Shown piece after piece: positions 53,241 to 61,950 of a stretch of DNA of 64,000 nt. The DNA lies in contig NZ_JAXCHP010000001.1 of the NCBI RefSeq assembly GCF_035984545.1, positions 4,030,001-4,094,000 of the forward strand. The letters run 5' to 3'. The notes under the pieces are model-generated. The model worked only from the letters and a program-made list of their open reading frames with translations. It had not been told where the DNA came from and did not search any database. Both the position numbers and the translations under genes were made by a program. Position 1 is the first letter of the stretch, and every line of letters starts with the position of its first letter. The DNA is from Cryobacterium sp. GrIS_2_6 (GTDB taxonomy: Bacteria > Actinomycetota > Actinomycetes > Actinomycetales > Microbacteriaceae).

Positions 53241-53313
53241 TGGGCCCCGTCGGGCTCGAACCGACGACCCAAGGATTAAAAGTCCTTTGCTCTACCAACT
53301 GAGCTAGAGGCCC
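53241..53313 (-). tRNA. tRNA-Lys (anticodon UUU)
   Basis: 73 nt read on the minus strand. Acceptor GGGCCTC pairs with GGGGCCC (one G-T pair). The D arm GCTCAGTTGGTAGAGC and anticodon stem AAGGA/TCCTT hold the loop CTTTTAA with anticodon TTT. The T arm GTCGG-TTCGAGC-CCGAC is canonical. The discriminator base is A; CCA is not encoded. Confidence 0.95.
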
Positions 53314-53448
53314 GCGGTAAATAATCTACCGTGGATTCGGGCAAGGTTTTTTCTGGGTACCGTGGGGAGGGTTCCCCTCACGGACGGAATTGCCCCGCGA
53401 GACCCCACCAGACACGCACGAGTCACGAACGAGACACGGAGGATTCGA

Positions 53449-54093
53449 TTGGCAGAGGACTTCCACAAGCCCACCCAGTTCTCGGGCAGCAAGTTCGAAT
53501 CCTTCGAGGGTGGCCAGGATCCGGCGGCAATCAGCCGGGTCGCGCATGAGACGGCGCACGCGCTGCTCGCCCGGGTGCGGAACGACCCCGATCCCGACGT
53601 CGTCGAGCGCCTCGTCGCGTACACCGACGAACACGGCATCGACGCGGTCGCCGAACTGTGGTCGCGCGCAACGCCGCGCAGCCTGCCCGGCGCGCTCTGG
53701 CGGATCTACCTCGTCCGCCTGCTCATCCGCCAGGATCCTGAAGGCACGTCGTTCCTCTACCAGCGCGGCACCGAGGTCACCGTGGCGATCGACCCCGTCA
53801 TCGCCGGAGCCGCCGCGCCGACCGGCCCCGCCGAGATCATCGCCCTCGCCGACCAGATCCTCCGCGGCATCTTCACGGGCGACTTCGCCGTCGCGCTCGA
53901 CCGTGCCGCGGCGTTCTGCCGGGTCATCGCAAGCGGATGCGCGAGTGTCGCCGACGACCTTGACGCGACGGAACTCGCTGCATCCGGGGTGTCCCGCGCC
54001 TCGGAACTGACCACTCGCGCCCTGCGGTTCTCGACGACGGCCCAGGAGTTCGGATCGTGCGCCCGGTTGTGGCGCAGCGATTCGCTCGACTAG
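53449..54093 (+). CDS. Conserved hypothetical protein (Microbacteriaceae type)
   Basis: 214 residues from TTG 53449, with ACGGAGGA upstream. Begins MAEDFHKPTQFSGSKFESFE; HETAHALLARVRNDPDPDVV and ELWSRATPRSLPGALWRIYL suggest an all-helical protein. Two similar helical halves may be present (LIRQDP..., GIFTGDFAVALDRAAAFCRV). I recall close relatives in this family being annotated as an RNA polymerase beta subunit, which the sequence does not support. No membrane segment. Its stop codon overlaps the ECF-type promoter that follows. Confidence 0.6.
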   Translation: MAEDFHKPTQFSGSKFESFEGGQDPAAISRVAHETAHALLARVRNDPDPDVVERLVAYTDEHGIDAVAELWSRATPRSLPGALWRIYLVRLLIRQDPEGTSFLYQRGTEVTVAIDPVIAGAAAPTGPAEIIALADQILRGIFTGDFAVALDRAAAFCRVIASGCASVADDLDATELAASGVSRASELTTRALRFSTTAQEFGSCARLWRSDSLD

Positions 54094-54117
54094 GAATAAA
54101 CATCCGTCTTCGTCGTT
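54093..54117 (+). promoter_or_regulatory. ECF-sigma-type promoter upstream of sigK
   Basis: GGAAT (54093-54097), a 16-nt spacer and CGTT (54114-54117): the classic -35/-10 pair of group IV (ECF) sigma factors. ECF genes are often autoregulated from such promoters, and sigK lies 178 bases downstream. Transcription from here would include the structured RNA at 54131-54221 in the sigK leader. Confidence 0.6.
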
Positions 54118-54130
54118 TACACTGGATGCT

Positions 54131-54221
54131 GGTCGGGCCGCAGTAACCCCGGGCTCCAATATTCGCCGCTCTGAGCGGCCTCGCGCCGAGAGGCGTTCTG
54201 CGGCCCGGCCTTCAGCTTTTT
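54131..54221 (+). ncRNA. Structured RNA element in the sigK leader
   Basis: A 13-bp closing stem, GGTCGGGCCGCAG (54131-54143) with CTGCGGCCCGGCC (54198-54210), encloses two smaller hairpins: GCCGCT-CTG-AGCGGC (54165-54179), and CGCC-GAGA-GGCG (54184-54195) with a GNRA tetraloop. A single-stranded stretch TAACCCCGGGCTCCAATATT (54144-54163) stays on the 5' side. Five T follow at 54217-54221. It could be a small RNA, an attenuator or a riboregulator. It matches no RNA family I recognise. Confidence 0.5.
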
Positions 54222-54294
54222 CTGACCAATCCATTTCGTGTTCGGCGCCGAACACTAGTCATGGAACGGGATAAGACCTGACATGCTGGTTCTC

Positions 54295-54879
54295 ATGACT
54301 GCTGACTTCGCCGCTGACACCGAGTCGACAGCGCCGCCCTCAAAAGAGGAGCTGCTAACCCGGGTCGCCACTGGCGACCAGGCGGCCTTCGGGGAACTGT
54401 ACGACCAGATGGCCCCTCGGGTGCTCGGTCTGGTCAAGCGCCTGCTCATCGACCACGCCCAGTCGGAAGAAGTGACCCAGGAGATCTTCCTGGAGATCTG
54501 GCAGTCGGCGACGCGGTACGAGCCGGCGCGTGGCGGGGCTTCCACCTGGATCATGACCATGGCGCACCGACGTGCGGTCGACCGGATCAGGTCGTCCCAG
54601 GCCGGCCGCGACCGGGACACGAAAATCGGCATCCGCGACCTCGCGGTTGCCTACGACGACGTGTCCGAGACCGTAGAAACACGAATCGAGCATGAAAGGG
54701 TGGAGAGGGCGATGTCCAGACTGACCGAACTGCAACGCCAGGCGATCGGTCTTGCCTACTACGGGGGCTTCAGTCAGAGCGAAGTCGCCGCCCAACTGCA
54801 TATCCCGCTCGGGACCGTGAAGACGAGACTCAGGGACGGGCTCATCCGCCTTCGCGACGAACTGGGCGTGGCATCATGA
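54295..54879 (+). CDS. sigK: ECF RNA polymerase sigma factor, SigK type
   Basis: 194 residues from ATG 54295 (ATG 54283 is an alternative). Region 2: AFGELYDQMAPRVLGLVKRL and SEEVTQEIFLEIWQSATRYE, the core-binding and -10 recognition helices. Region 4: LTELQRQAIGLAYYGGFSQS then VAAQLHIPLGTVKTRLRDGL, the -35 recognition HTH. It overlaps the anti-sigma gene by four bases. In Mycobacterium, SigK is held by RskA and released by regulated proteolysis. Confidence 0.9.
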   Translation: MTADFAADTESTAPPSKEELLTRVATGDQAAFGELYDQMAPRVLGLVKRLLIDHAQSEEVTQEIFLEIWQSATRYEPARGGASTWIMTMAHRRAVDRIRSSQAGRDRDTKIGIRDLAVAYDDVSETVETRIEHERVERAMSRLTELQRQAIGLAYYGGFSQSEVAAQLHIPLGTVKTRLRDGLIRLRDELGVAS

Positions 54880-55781
54880 CCGGCACCGAGAACACCGGCA
54901 CCCCGGAGCGCAACCCCGGTGAGCTGTCCGGCGCCTACGCGCTCAACGCCCTTGAGGCCAGGGAGCGCGCCGCCTTCGAGGCGCACCTGAAGTCCTCCGA
55001 AGAAGCCCGAATCGAGTCCGCCGAACTGAGCGACACCGCGGTGGCCCTCGGCCTCGCGACCGCCCCCGTGCAGCCCTCAGCCGCCCTCAAAGCCTCGCTG
55101 ATGGCCAAACTCTCCTCGACCCCGCAACTCGCCCCCCTCGCCGGGCCGGCGAGCACCCGGACAACCGCACCGACAGGGGATGCCGCCCCCGCGGCTCCCG
55201 GCCTCGCCGCCGTCCCGCCCGTTCCCCCGTCCGCAGCCGGCACGGGCACCCGCTCGGGTTCCGGCGCGAGCGCCGCAGAGCGGGCCAGAAAGCGCTGGTT
55301 CCAGCGCCCCGCGAGCCTCTTGCTCGCCGCGGCCGCCGCGGTCGCATTGTTCATCGGCGGTACGTTCGTCGGCCTCGGACTGGCCGGCACCTCGGGCACG
55401 TCCGATTCCTTCGCGGCCCAGCAGGCGGCATCCCTCGCCCAGCTCAACGCGGCACCCGACGTGCAGCGCGCCTCGGCGACGACAGCGGACGGCCACCAGG
55501 CAACCCTGGTCTGGTCCGATTCGAGCAGCCTTTCGGCGCTCGTCGTCGACGGCCTGCCCGCGCTTTCCGGCGACAAGGACTACCAGCTCTGGTACATCGG
55601 GGCCGGGGGAGCGGTCTCGGCCGGTGTCCTCGATACGAGCGTCAGCGCGAGCGGCGGCACCGCCTGGCGGGTCCTCGACGGCAGCCTCACCACAGGCGAC
55701 ACGATCGGCATGACCGTGGAACCCAAGGGCGGCTCGAAGCAGCCCACCACGACGCCGATGGTGGCCATCCAGAGTTCCTGA
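54876..55781 (+). CDS. rskA: Anti-sigma-K factor (RskA-like)
   Basis: 301 residues, one membrane helix. The N-terminal cytoplasmic anti-sigma domain begins GELSGAYALNALEARERAAF, followed by a Pro/Ala-rich linker (85-130), a single helix at about 147-172 (PASLLLAAAAAVALFIGG), and an extracytoplasmic RskA domain with QATLVWSDSSSLSALVVDGL and YQLWYIGAGGAVSAGVLD. No Cys/His zinc site is visible in the anti-sigma part. It binds SigK and is presumably degraded in response to an envelope or redox signal. ATG overlaps the sigK stop. Confidence 0.9.
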   Translation: MTGTENTGTPERNPGELSGAYALNALEARERAAFEAHLKSSEEARIESAELSDTAVALGLATAPVQPSAALKASLMAKLSSTPQLAPLAGPASTRTTAPTGDAAPAAPGLAAVPPVPPSAAGTGTRSGSGASAAERARKRWFQRPASLLLAAAAAVALFIGGTFVGLGLAGTSGTSDSFAAQQAASLAQLNAAPDVQRASATTADGHQATLVWSDSSSLSALVVDGLPALSGDKDYQLWYIGAGGAVSAGVLDTSVSASGGTAWRVLDGSLTTGDTIGMTVEPKGGSKQPTTTPMVAIQSS

Positions 55782-55801
55782 TCCGCAACTAGGCTCGGGG
55801 C

Positions 55802-56689
55802 ATGACGCTGCCATTCACCCTTCTGATCGACCCGGAGCCCGCCGATTCCGCCCAGGCGGACTTTGCGGGCACCTTCCACGAGATGGATTCGGCCGCTCCG
55901 GCTCTCCGGGTGGGGGAGCTGAGCACCCAGCGCGGTGACGGCATCTTCGAGACCCTCAGCGTCGTCGACGGACACCCGCAGGAGGTCGAGGCGCACATCA
56001 CGCGCCTGCGGCACTCGGCGGAGATCTGCGACCTCCCGGTGCCGAACCCGGCGCAATGGCGAGAGGCCATCGCCTACGCGGTGGCGCGGGTGCCGCACGA
56101 GGGCGAGCTCGCGCTCAAATTCGTGCTCAGCCGCGGCGTCCAGTCCGGGCCTGCGCCGACCGCGTGGCTGCACGCGACCCGCGCGCCGGACCACTCCGCC
56201 GCGCGCGAGAACGGGGTGCGGGCGATCACCCTCGACCGCGGGTACCCGCGCGGGGTCGCCGAGGTCGCGCCGTGGCTGCTGATGGGTGCGAAGACACTCA
56301 GTTACGCGATCAACATGGCCGCCCTCCGCGAGGCACGGCGTCGTGGGGCCGACGACACGATCTTCCTCACGCACGACGGCTACGTCATGGAGGGCCCGAC
56401 GTCGAGCGTGGTCATCCGGTCGAACGGCGTCTACGTCACGCCGGCGCCGAGCGGTGCGATCCTGCACGGCACCACCCAGCAGAGCCTCTTCGAGCACCTC
56501 AGGGAGGAGGGCGAACCGGTGGAGTACCGCGACATCACGGTCGCGGAGCTGCGGGCAGCGGATGCCGTCTGGCTGTTGTCGAGCATCCGCCTGGTCGTCG
56601 CCGTGACCGAACTCGACGGCCTGCCGCTCGCGACCGACCGGCCGCGCACCCGCGTCTTCAACGAGTACCTGCTCGGCCGCACCGACTAG
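55802..56689 (+). CDS. pabC: Aminodeoxychorismate lyase (class IV aminotransferase fold)
   Basis: 295-residue PLP enzyme. The PLP Lys164 lies in LLMGAKTLSYAINMAALREA and Glu197 in GYVMEGPTSSVVI, as in fold-type IV aminotransferases and PabC. LSTQRGDGIFETLSVVDGHP marks the N-terminal domain and GAILHGTTQQSLFEHL the substrate loop. PabC makes p-aminobenzoate for folate, consistent with the folate genes nearby, but a D-amino-acid or branched-chain aminotransferase is possible. TAGGCT 6 nt before ATG 55802 suggests a leaderless transcript. Confidence 0.8.
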   Translation: MTLPFTLLIDPEPADSAQADFAGTFHEMDSAAPALRVGELSTQRGDGIFETLSVVDGHPQEVEAHITRLRHSAEICDLPVPNPAQWREAIAYAVARVPHEGELALKFVLSRGVQSGPAPTAWLHATRAPDHSAARENGVRAITLDRGYPRGVAEVAPWLLMGAKTLSYAINMAALREARRRGADDTIFLTHDGYVMEGPTSSVVIRSNGVYVTPAPSGAILHGTTQQSLFEHLREEGEPVEYRDITVAELRAADAVWLLSSIRLVVAVTELDGLPLATDRPRTRVFNEYLLGRTD

Positions 56690-56703
56690 ACCGCCGAAGC
56701 GGT
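56690..56703. terminator. Short hairpin between pabC and pstB
   Basis: ACCGC-CGAA-GCGGT, 5-bp stem with a 4-nt loop, between convergent stops. Weak; listed because it is the only structure in the 30-nt gap. Confidence 0.35.
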
Positions 56704-56719
56704 CGGGGCAGGCGCGGGT

Positions 56720-57499
56720 TTAGCCGAAGCGGCCGGAGACGTAGTCCTCGGTCGCCTGTACCGACGGGTTCGAGAAGATCGTCGTGGTGTCGTTGTACTC
56801 GATGAGCTTGCCCGGCTTGCCGGTGCCGGCGATGTTAAAGAAGCCGGTGCGGTCGGAGACCCGGGATGCCTGCTGCATGTTGTGCGTGACGATGACGATC
56901 GTGTATTCGGCCTTCATCTCCTCGATGAGGTCCTCGATCGCGAGGGTGGAGATCGGGTCGAGGGCCGAGCACGGCTCGTCCATCAGGATCACGTCGGGCT
57001 GCACGGCGATCGCACGGGCGATGCAGAGCCGCTGCTGCTGGCCGCCGGAGAGGCTCGAGCCTGGCTTGTCGAGGCGGTCCTTGACCTCGTTCCAGAGGTT
57101 GGCGCCCTGGAGGGACTTCTCGATGAGGGCATCCGCGTCCGGCTTGGAGATGCGGCGGTTGTTGAGCTTCACGCCGGCAAGGACGTTGTCGCCGATCGAC
57201 ATGGTCGGGAACGGGTTCGGCCGCTGGAACACCATGCCGACCTGGCGGCGCACGAGCACCGGGTCGACGCCGGGGCCGTAGAGGTTGTTGCCGTCGATGA
57301 GCACCTCGCCCGTGACGTAGGCGCCGGGGATGACTTCGTGCATCCGGTTCAGGGTGCGGAGGAAGGTGGACTTACCGCACCCGCTCGGCCCGATCAGGGC
57401 GGTCACCGTGCGGGGCTCGATCGTCAGCGTGACGTTTTCGACAGCGAGGAACTTGCTGTAATAGACGTTGAGGTCGTTGACTTCAATGCGCTTGGACAT
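56720..57499 (-). CDS. pstB: Phosphate ABC transporter ATP-binding protein
   Basis: ATPase of the high-affinity phosphate importer, 259 residues. Walker [10 protein letters not shown] (37-45), Q-loop [17 protein letters not shown], signature [17 protein letters not shown], Walker [15 protein letters not shown] and H-loop [13 protein letters not shown] are complete. Last gene of pstSCAB, 37 bases after pstA. Confidence 0.97.
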   Translation of the reverse strand: MSKRIEVNDLNVYYSKFLAVENVTLTIEPRTVTALIGPSGCGKSTFLRTLNRMHEVIPGAYVTGEVLIDGNNLYGPGVDPVLVRRQVGMVFQRPNPFPTMSIGDNVLAGVKLNNRRISKPDADALIEKSLQGANLWNEVKDRLDKPGSSLSGGQQQRLCIARAIAVQPDVILMDEPCSALDPISTLAIEDLIEEMKAEYTIVIVTHNMQQASRVSDRTGFFNIAGTGKPGKLIEYNDTTTIFSNPSVQATEDYVSGRFG

Positions 57500-57536
57500 G
57501 TGATCCTTCGAGTTGCGGCCAGCGGCCGGGTGGAGC

Positions 57537-58637
57537 CTAGCGGCCGAGCTTGGGGGAGAAGATTTTGGCGATGAGCCTCGCGAGGCCGTTCAGGAGCATG
57601 ACGATGAGCACCAGGGTGAGTGCGCCGGCCCAGGCCCTGTCGAGATACGCCTGGGTGTCCGTGCCCTGGTTCGCGTACTGGGTGTACACGAACACCGGGA
57701 GGGTCATCATCCGCTGGCTGAACAGGTCGTAGTTCATGCTCGCCGTGAAGCCGGAGATGATCAGCAGCGGGGCCGTCTCGCCGATGACCCGGGAGATCGA
57801 GATCATGATGCCCGTGACGATGCCGGCGATCGAGGTCGGAAGCACCACCTTGAGAATGGTCAGCCACTTCGGCACGCCGAGGGCGTATGCGGCCTCGCGC
57901 AGTTCGTTCGGCACGAGTTTGAGCATTTCCTCGCTCGAGCGCACCACGACCGGGATCATCAGCACCGAGAGAGCGATGGCACCGCCGAAGCCGAAGCGGA
58001 TGCCCGCATCCTGGAACAGCAGGGAGAAGAAGGCGAAGGCGAACAGGCCGGCCACGATCGAGGGGATGCCGGTCATCACGTCCACGAAGAAGGTGATCGC
58101 CTGGGAAAGCCGGCCGCGTCCGTACTCGGTGAGGTAGATCGCGGCGAGCAGGCCGATCGGCACCGAGATGATAGTGGCGACGCCGGTGATCTCGAGTGTG
58201 CCCATGATGGCGTGCAGGGCGCCGCCGCCAGCGCCGACGACGTTGCGCTGCGACTCGGTGAAGAACGTCGGGGTGAGGAAGGCCGGCAGCCCGTTGACGA
58301 CCGTCGTGAAGACCAGCGAGATCAGCGGCAGCAGTGCGACCACGAAGGCGGCGGTGACGAGGGCGGTGACGAGGCGGTCCTTCGCCCGGCGCACGCCTTC
58401 GACGGCGTACGAGAGCGCGTAGATGGCGACGCAGTAGAGCACGGTGCCGAAGAAGACCGTGCCGACGATGTTGAAGCCGGAGGTGGCCCCCGACAGCTGG
58501 AGCACCAGGAATACCGCCCCTGTGACGATCCAGCTCGCGAGCAGCACATAGAGCGTGGAGTTCCGGGGCAGTTTGCCGGCGGCGTATGCGTTGGCCTGGG
58601 GCGTGTTCGCGGCCCGGGTGGCGGTCGTGCTGCTCAT
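57537..58637 (-). CDS. pstA: Phosphate ABC transporter permease PstA
   Basis: 366 residues, longer than E. coli PstA because of an N-terminal extension with extra helices ([20 protein letters not shown] and an [20 protein letters not shown] stretch). The permease domain has the EAA-type loop [26 protein letters not shown]. The start shares one base with the pstC stop. Partner of PstC in the membrane. Confidence 0.94.
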   Translation of the reverse strand: MSSTTATRAANTPQANAYAAGKLPRNSTLYVLLASWIVTGAVFLVLQLSGATSGFNIVGTVFFGTVLYCVAIYALSYAVEGVRRAKDRLVTALVTAAFVVALLPLISLVFTTVVNGLPAFLTPTFFTESQRNVVGAGGGALHAIMGTLEITGVATIISVPIGLLAAIYLTEYGRGRLSQAITFFVDVMTGIPSIVAGLFAFAFFSLLFQDAGIRFGFGGAIALSVLMIPVVVRSSEEMLKLVPNELREAAYALGVPKWLTILKVVLPTSIAGIVTGIMISISRVIGETAPLLIISGFTASMNYDLFSQRMMTLPVFVYTQYANQGTDTQAYLDRAWAGALTLVLIVMLLNGLARLIAKIFSPKLGR

Positions 58638-59581
58638 CAGTTCGCTCCCGAGAAGGCCTTGCGGCGGTTGATGATGTAGCGGGCGATCATGTTGACCGCG
58701 AGGGTGATGACGAAGAGGATCAGGCCGGTGGCGAGCAGGATGTTCACGCCGACGCCGTGTGCCTCAGGAAAGTTCAGGGCGATGTTCGCGGCGATGGTCG
58801 TCGGGTTCTGCGAGGTCAGCAGTTGGAAGAGCACCGTCGGGCTCGGCGAGAGCACCATCGCGACCGCCATCGTCTCGCCGAGGGCGCGGCCGAGGCCGAG
58901 CATCGAGGCGGAGATGATGCCGGAGCGGCCGAAGGGAAGCACCGCCATCGAGATCATCTCCCAGCGGGTGGCGCCGAGGGCAAGGGAGGCCTCCTCGTAG
59001 AGCACCGGGGTCTGCAGGAAGATCTCCCGGCAGAGCGCGGTGATGATCGGAAGCACCATCACCGCGAGCACGATGGCGACGGTCAGGATGGTGCGACCGG
59101 TGCCGGAGACCGGTCCGGCGAAGAGCGGGAACCAGCCGAACCAGTCGACGAGGTTCGCATAGAACGGCTGGACGAGCGGGGCCAGCACGCCGATGCCCCA
59201 CAGGCCGAAGACCACGGACGGCACGGCGGCGAGGAGGTCGATGACGTAGCCCAGGCCCTGGGCGATCCGCCGGGGAGCGTAGTGCGAGATGAAGAGGGCG
59301 ATGCCGATCGCGAGCGGGATCGCGATGATCATTGCCAGGAGTGCCGACCAGAGCGTGCCGAAGGCGAGAGGCCAGACGTAGGCCCAGAAGTTGGTGAAGC
59401 CGCCGGTGAAATCGGCGGGCGCCGCGACGAAGGCCGGCAGGCTCTGGATGAGCAGGAACCCGGCGACGGCGGCGAGCACGGCGAGGATCAGGCTGCCGGC
59501 GACGACGGTCGCCGTTGAGAAGATCACATCGCCGGGACGCTGCGGGGCGCGGATTCGATCGCGGGCAACTACGGAGGTCAT
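58637..59581 (-). CDS. pstC: Phosphate ABC transporter permease PstC
   Basis: 314 residues from ATG 59581 (MTSVVARDRIRAPQRPGDVI), preferred to a TTG-like start at 59623 because of the hairpin upstream. It has six helices; the cytoplasmic loop CREIFLQTPVLYEEASLALG with RWEMISMAVLPFGRSG is the binding site for PstB. Second gene of the operon. Confidence 0.94.
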   Translation of the reverse strand: MTSVVARDRIRAPQRPGDVIFSTATVVAGSLILAVLAAVAGFLLIQSLPAFVAAPADFTGGFTNFWAYVWPLAFGTLWSALLAMIIAIPLAIGIALFISHYAPRRIAQGLGYVIDLLAAVPSVVFGLWGIGVLAPLVQPFYANLVDWFGWFPLFAGPVSGTGRTILTVAIVLAVMVLPIITALCREIFLQTPVLYEEASLALGATRWEMISMAVLPFGRSGIISASMLGLGRALGETMAVAMVLSPSPTVLFQLLTSQNPTTIAANIALNFPEAHGVGVNILLATGLILFVITLAVNMIARYIINRRKAFSGAN

Positions 59582-59649
59582 GCCGGGCGTCTCCCTGAGG
59601 TTCGGGTGGTGGAGCGAAAACAATGCGCGGTCCGGGGGCCGTACACCCC

Positions 59650-59701
59650 AGTCTGCCCGGTCCGGGCCGCTGATACGACGCGGGCCCGGGCCGGGCAGAC
59701 T
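59650..59701 (-). terminator. Intercistronic hairpin between pstS and pstC
   Basis: Outer arms AGTCTGCCCGG (59650-59660) and CCGGGCAGACT (59691-59701) pair perfectly, with a further inner CCGGGC/GCCCGG stem. Such a structure after pstS usually gives partial termination or mRNA protection, so that the binding protein is made in excess over the permease. Confidence 0.65.
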
Positions 59702-59743
59702 TCGGTGGAGCTGGTAGTGCGGGTGTTGCCGGTGAAACGGGTG

Positions 59744-60841
59744 TTACTTGACGGTCGCGAGAACCTTGGCGACCTTGTCGGCCAGGTCGGTCGAGAGCGG
59801 CGCGGCGCCGCCGGCGGATGCGGCGACCTTCTGGCCGTCAGCACTGGCCATGTACGTCACGTACGCCTTGACGAGCTCGCCCTGGGCGGGCTTGGCGTAT
59901 TCGGTGCAGACGATCGCGTAGCTGACCAGCACGAGCGGGTAGTGCGTCGCGTCGGTCGTGGTGCGGTTGATCTTGATGGCGAGGTCGCTCGCGTCGCGGC
60001 CCGTGACGAGCGGGGACTCTGCGACGACGGCGGCCGCGGCTTCTGCGGTGTAGCCGACGAAAGCGTCGCCGACCTTGATCTTCGCAACGCCGAGCTTGCC
60101 GGCCTTGGATGCGTCCGCGTAGCCGATCGTGCCGACGCCGTTGGTCACGGCGTCAACGACACCGGAGGTGCCCTTGGCGCCTTCGCCGCCCTGGATCGGG
60201 AATGCGTCGGCTGCCTTGTCGGTCCACACGGTCGGTGCGGTCTGGAAGAGGTAGTCGGTGAAGTTCTTCGTGGTGCCCGAGTCGTCCGAGCGGTGCACCG
60301 CGGTGATCGCCGTTGCCGGAAGGGTCACGCCGGAGTTGAGCGCGGCGATGGCCGGGTCGTTCCAGGTCGTGATCTCGCCGCGGAAGATATGCGCGAGGGT
60401 TGCGGAGTCGAGCTTGAGGTCCGTAACGCCGGCGACGTTGAAGATGACCGCGATCGGGGAGATGTAGACGGGCAGGTCGACGGCCTTGGCGCCGGCGGCG
60501 CAGGACGCGAACGTTCCGGCGAGCTCGGTGTCGTTGAGCGCGGAGTCGCTGCCGGCGAAGTCGGAGCCGCCCGCGATGAAGGTGGAGCGGCCCGCGCCGG
60601 AGCCGGACGGGTCGTAGTTGACCGTGACGTTCGGGTTGGAGGTCTGGAACGCTGCGATCCAGGCTTCCTGGGCGGAGCCCTGTGCGGACGAGCCGGCGCC
60701 GGTGAGCGTTCCGGTGAGGGTGCTGGTTGTCGCTGCGGTGGTGCTCGAGCCGGTACCGGCTTCGTTGGAGGCACACGAGGACAGTGCGAGAGCGGCGGCG
60801 ACGGCGATGACTGCGGGTCGGCCAAAACGCTTGAGATTCAC
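59744..60841 (-). CDS. pstS: Phosphate-binding lipoprotein PstS
   Basis: 365 residues. The lipoprotein signal MNLKRFGRPAVIAVAAALAL is followed by a lipobox with Cys23 (LALSSCAS). Mature-protein phosphate-binding loops are visible: TGAGSSAQGSAQEAWI, SGSGAGRSTFIAGGSDFAGS, HRSDDSGTTKNFTDYL and GVGTIGYADAS. Anchored outside the membrane, it delivers phosphate to PstCA. First gene of the operon, with a PHO box about 105 bases upstream. Confidence 0.96.
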   Translation of the reverse strand: MNLKRFGRPAVIAVAAALALSSCASNEAGTGSSTTAATTSTLTGTLTGAGSSAQGSAQEAWIAAFQTSNPNVTVNYDPSGSGAGRSTFIAGGSDFAGSDSALNDTELAGTFASCAAGAKAVDLPVYISPIAVIFNVAGVTDLKLDSATLAHIFRGEITTWNDPAIAALNSGVTLPATAITAVHRSDDSGTTKNFTDYLFQTAPTVWTDKAADAFPIQGGEGAKGTSGVVDAVTNGVGTIGYADASKAGKLGVAKIKVGDAFVGYTAEAAAAVVAESPLVTGRDASDLAIKINRTTTDATHYPLVLVSYAIVCTEYAKPAQGELVKAYVTYMASADGQKVAASAGGAAPLSTDLADKVAKVLATVK

Positions 60842-60945
60842 GAATTTTCCCTTTCGAGGGTTGACAGCAGTGAAACTGACTGCGGGGCGGGGCCGGTGCT
60901 GGCCCCGGTCAGACGATAATCCGACGGCTTAACGACACCCCCTCC

Positions 60946-60973
60946 GGAAGATGAACGGAAGGTTAACGTGAAC
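60946..60973 (-). promoter_or_regulatory. PHO box (PhoP-binding direct repeats) of pst
   Basis: On the minus strand: GTTCAC, GTTAACCTTCC, GTTCATCTTCC. The last two are 11-bp direct repeat units matching the actinobacterial PhoP consensus (GTTCACC with 11-nt period). Placed upstream of pstS, with an AT-rich GATTAT stretch downstream as possible -10. Predicts induction under phosphate starvation by PhoR-PhoP. Confidence 0.8.
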
Positions 60974-60999
60974 GGGCTGTTCGACGGGCCGGCTGGCCC

Positions 61000-61950
61000 T
61001 CAGACGCTCGGTCGGTAGGTCTCGATGGCGAGGATTCCGGCGCTCGGGTTCTCGCGGGTCAGGTGCACGACGGAGAACGAGCCGATGTCAAGGTGGGAAG
61101 CCTCCTCGATGTACAGGCCGAAGGTGCTCCCGGTGGCGAGCGCGATTTCGTGCAGGATCTCGGGCAGCACCGGTCCGTGGCTGCAGATGACGGCGGTCTT
61201 GCGGGAGCGAATGCGCTTGCCGATGCCGGCGCGGACATCCGCTACGCCCTGTTCGAAGGCGTCCTGGCTGAAGAGCTCCGTGCGCTTGATCGGGATGCCG
61301 GTCGCGGCCGCGAGCGGGGCGACGGTCGTGATGCACCGGGTGGCCGTGCTCGAAACGATGCGGCGCGGGCGCCACGCCGCCACGGTCGGCACGAGTTCGA
61401 CGGCCTGGGCGACGCCGCGTTCGGTGAGGGGGCGGGTGCTGTCGGGGCCGGCCCAGCTTGAACCGGTGACGGCCTTGCCGTGCCGGAGAGCGATGAGGGC
61501 GAAGGTCGTCGTCACGCCCCTGTCGACGAGTTCGGCGAAGGCGTCGATGATCTCGACGTCCTGCGCGTAGCTGAGATAGCTGCGTGCCTTCTTGATCGTG
61601 ACCCATTCGATGGCCGCGATCTCGCTGTTCGGCACGAAGGTCGAGCGCTGGATCTCCTCGGGGTGCACCTCGGCGGCCCAGTACTGCACGACCTTCTCCC
61701 TGCCGTTGCCGAGCGAGTACCGCGATTCGCCGAGCGGCACGCCCAGGGCGACCGCGAGTCCGGTTTCTTCCTCGATCTCCCGCACGGCCGTCTGCGGCAG
61801 GGTCTCGCCGGGGTCGACCTTCCCCTTGGGGATGGTGACGTCGCCGTAGACCGTGCGGTGCACGAGCAGGACGTTCATCTTGCCGTCGATCAGGCGCCAG
61901 CAGACCGCACCGGCAGCGTGGATCGCCCCGTTCGGAAGGATCGCACTCAT
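61000..61950 (-). CDS. mutT1: Nudix hydrolase fused to a histidine phosphatase (MutT1-like)
   Basis: 316 residues, two domains. The N-terminal Nudix domain carries the full box [20 protein letters not shown] (43-62) leading into TGL. The C-terminal histidine-phosphatase domain has ALRHGKA (Arg156-His157-Gly158) and a later catalytic His in [11 protein letters not shown]. Mycobacterial MutT1 with this architecture hydrolyses 8-oxo-dGTP and diadenosine polyphosphates. ATG overlaps the ppk1 stop by four bases, so it is co-translated with polyphosphate kinase. Confidence 0.92.
   Translation of the reverse strand: MSAILPNGAIHAAGAVCWRLIDGKMNVLLVHRTVYGDVTIPKGKVDPGETLPQTAVREIEEETGLAVALGVPLGESRYSLGNGREKVVQYWAAEVHPEEIQRSTFVPNSEIAAIEWVTIKKARSYLSYAQDVEIIDAFAELVDRGVTTTFALIALRHGKAVTGSSWAGPDSTRPLTERGVAQAVELVPTVAAWRPRRIVSSTATRCITTVAPLAAATGIPIKRTELFSQDAFEQGVADVRAGIGKRIRSRKTAVICSHGPVLPEILHEIALATGSTFGLYIEEASHLDIGSFSVVHLTRENPSAGILAIETYRPSV

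Noticed and set aside
53241-53313. Prophage or island attachment at tRNA-Lys
   Set aside because: No integrase, phage gene or duplicated tRNA 3' end was found nearby, although the neighbouring operon is decayed.
54131-54221. 6S, 4.5S (SRP) or 6C RNA
   Set aside because: Too short for 6S, lacks the SRP GNAR/GGAA asymmetric loop and the C-rich loops of 6C RNA, so it is left as unassigned.
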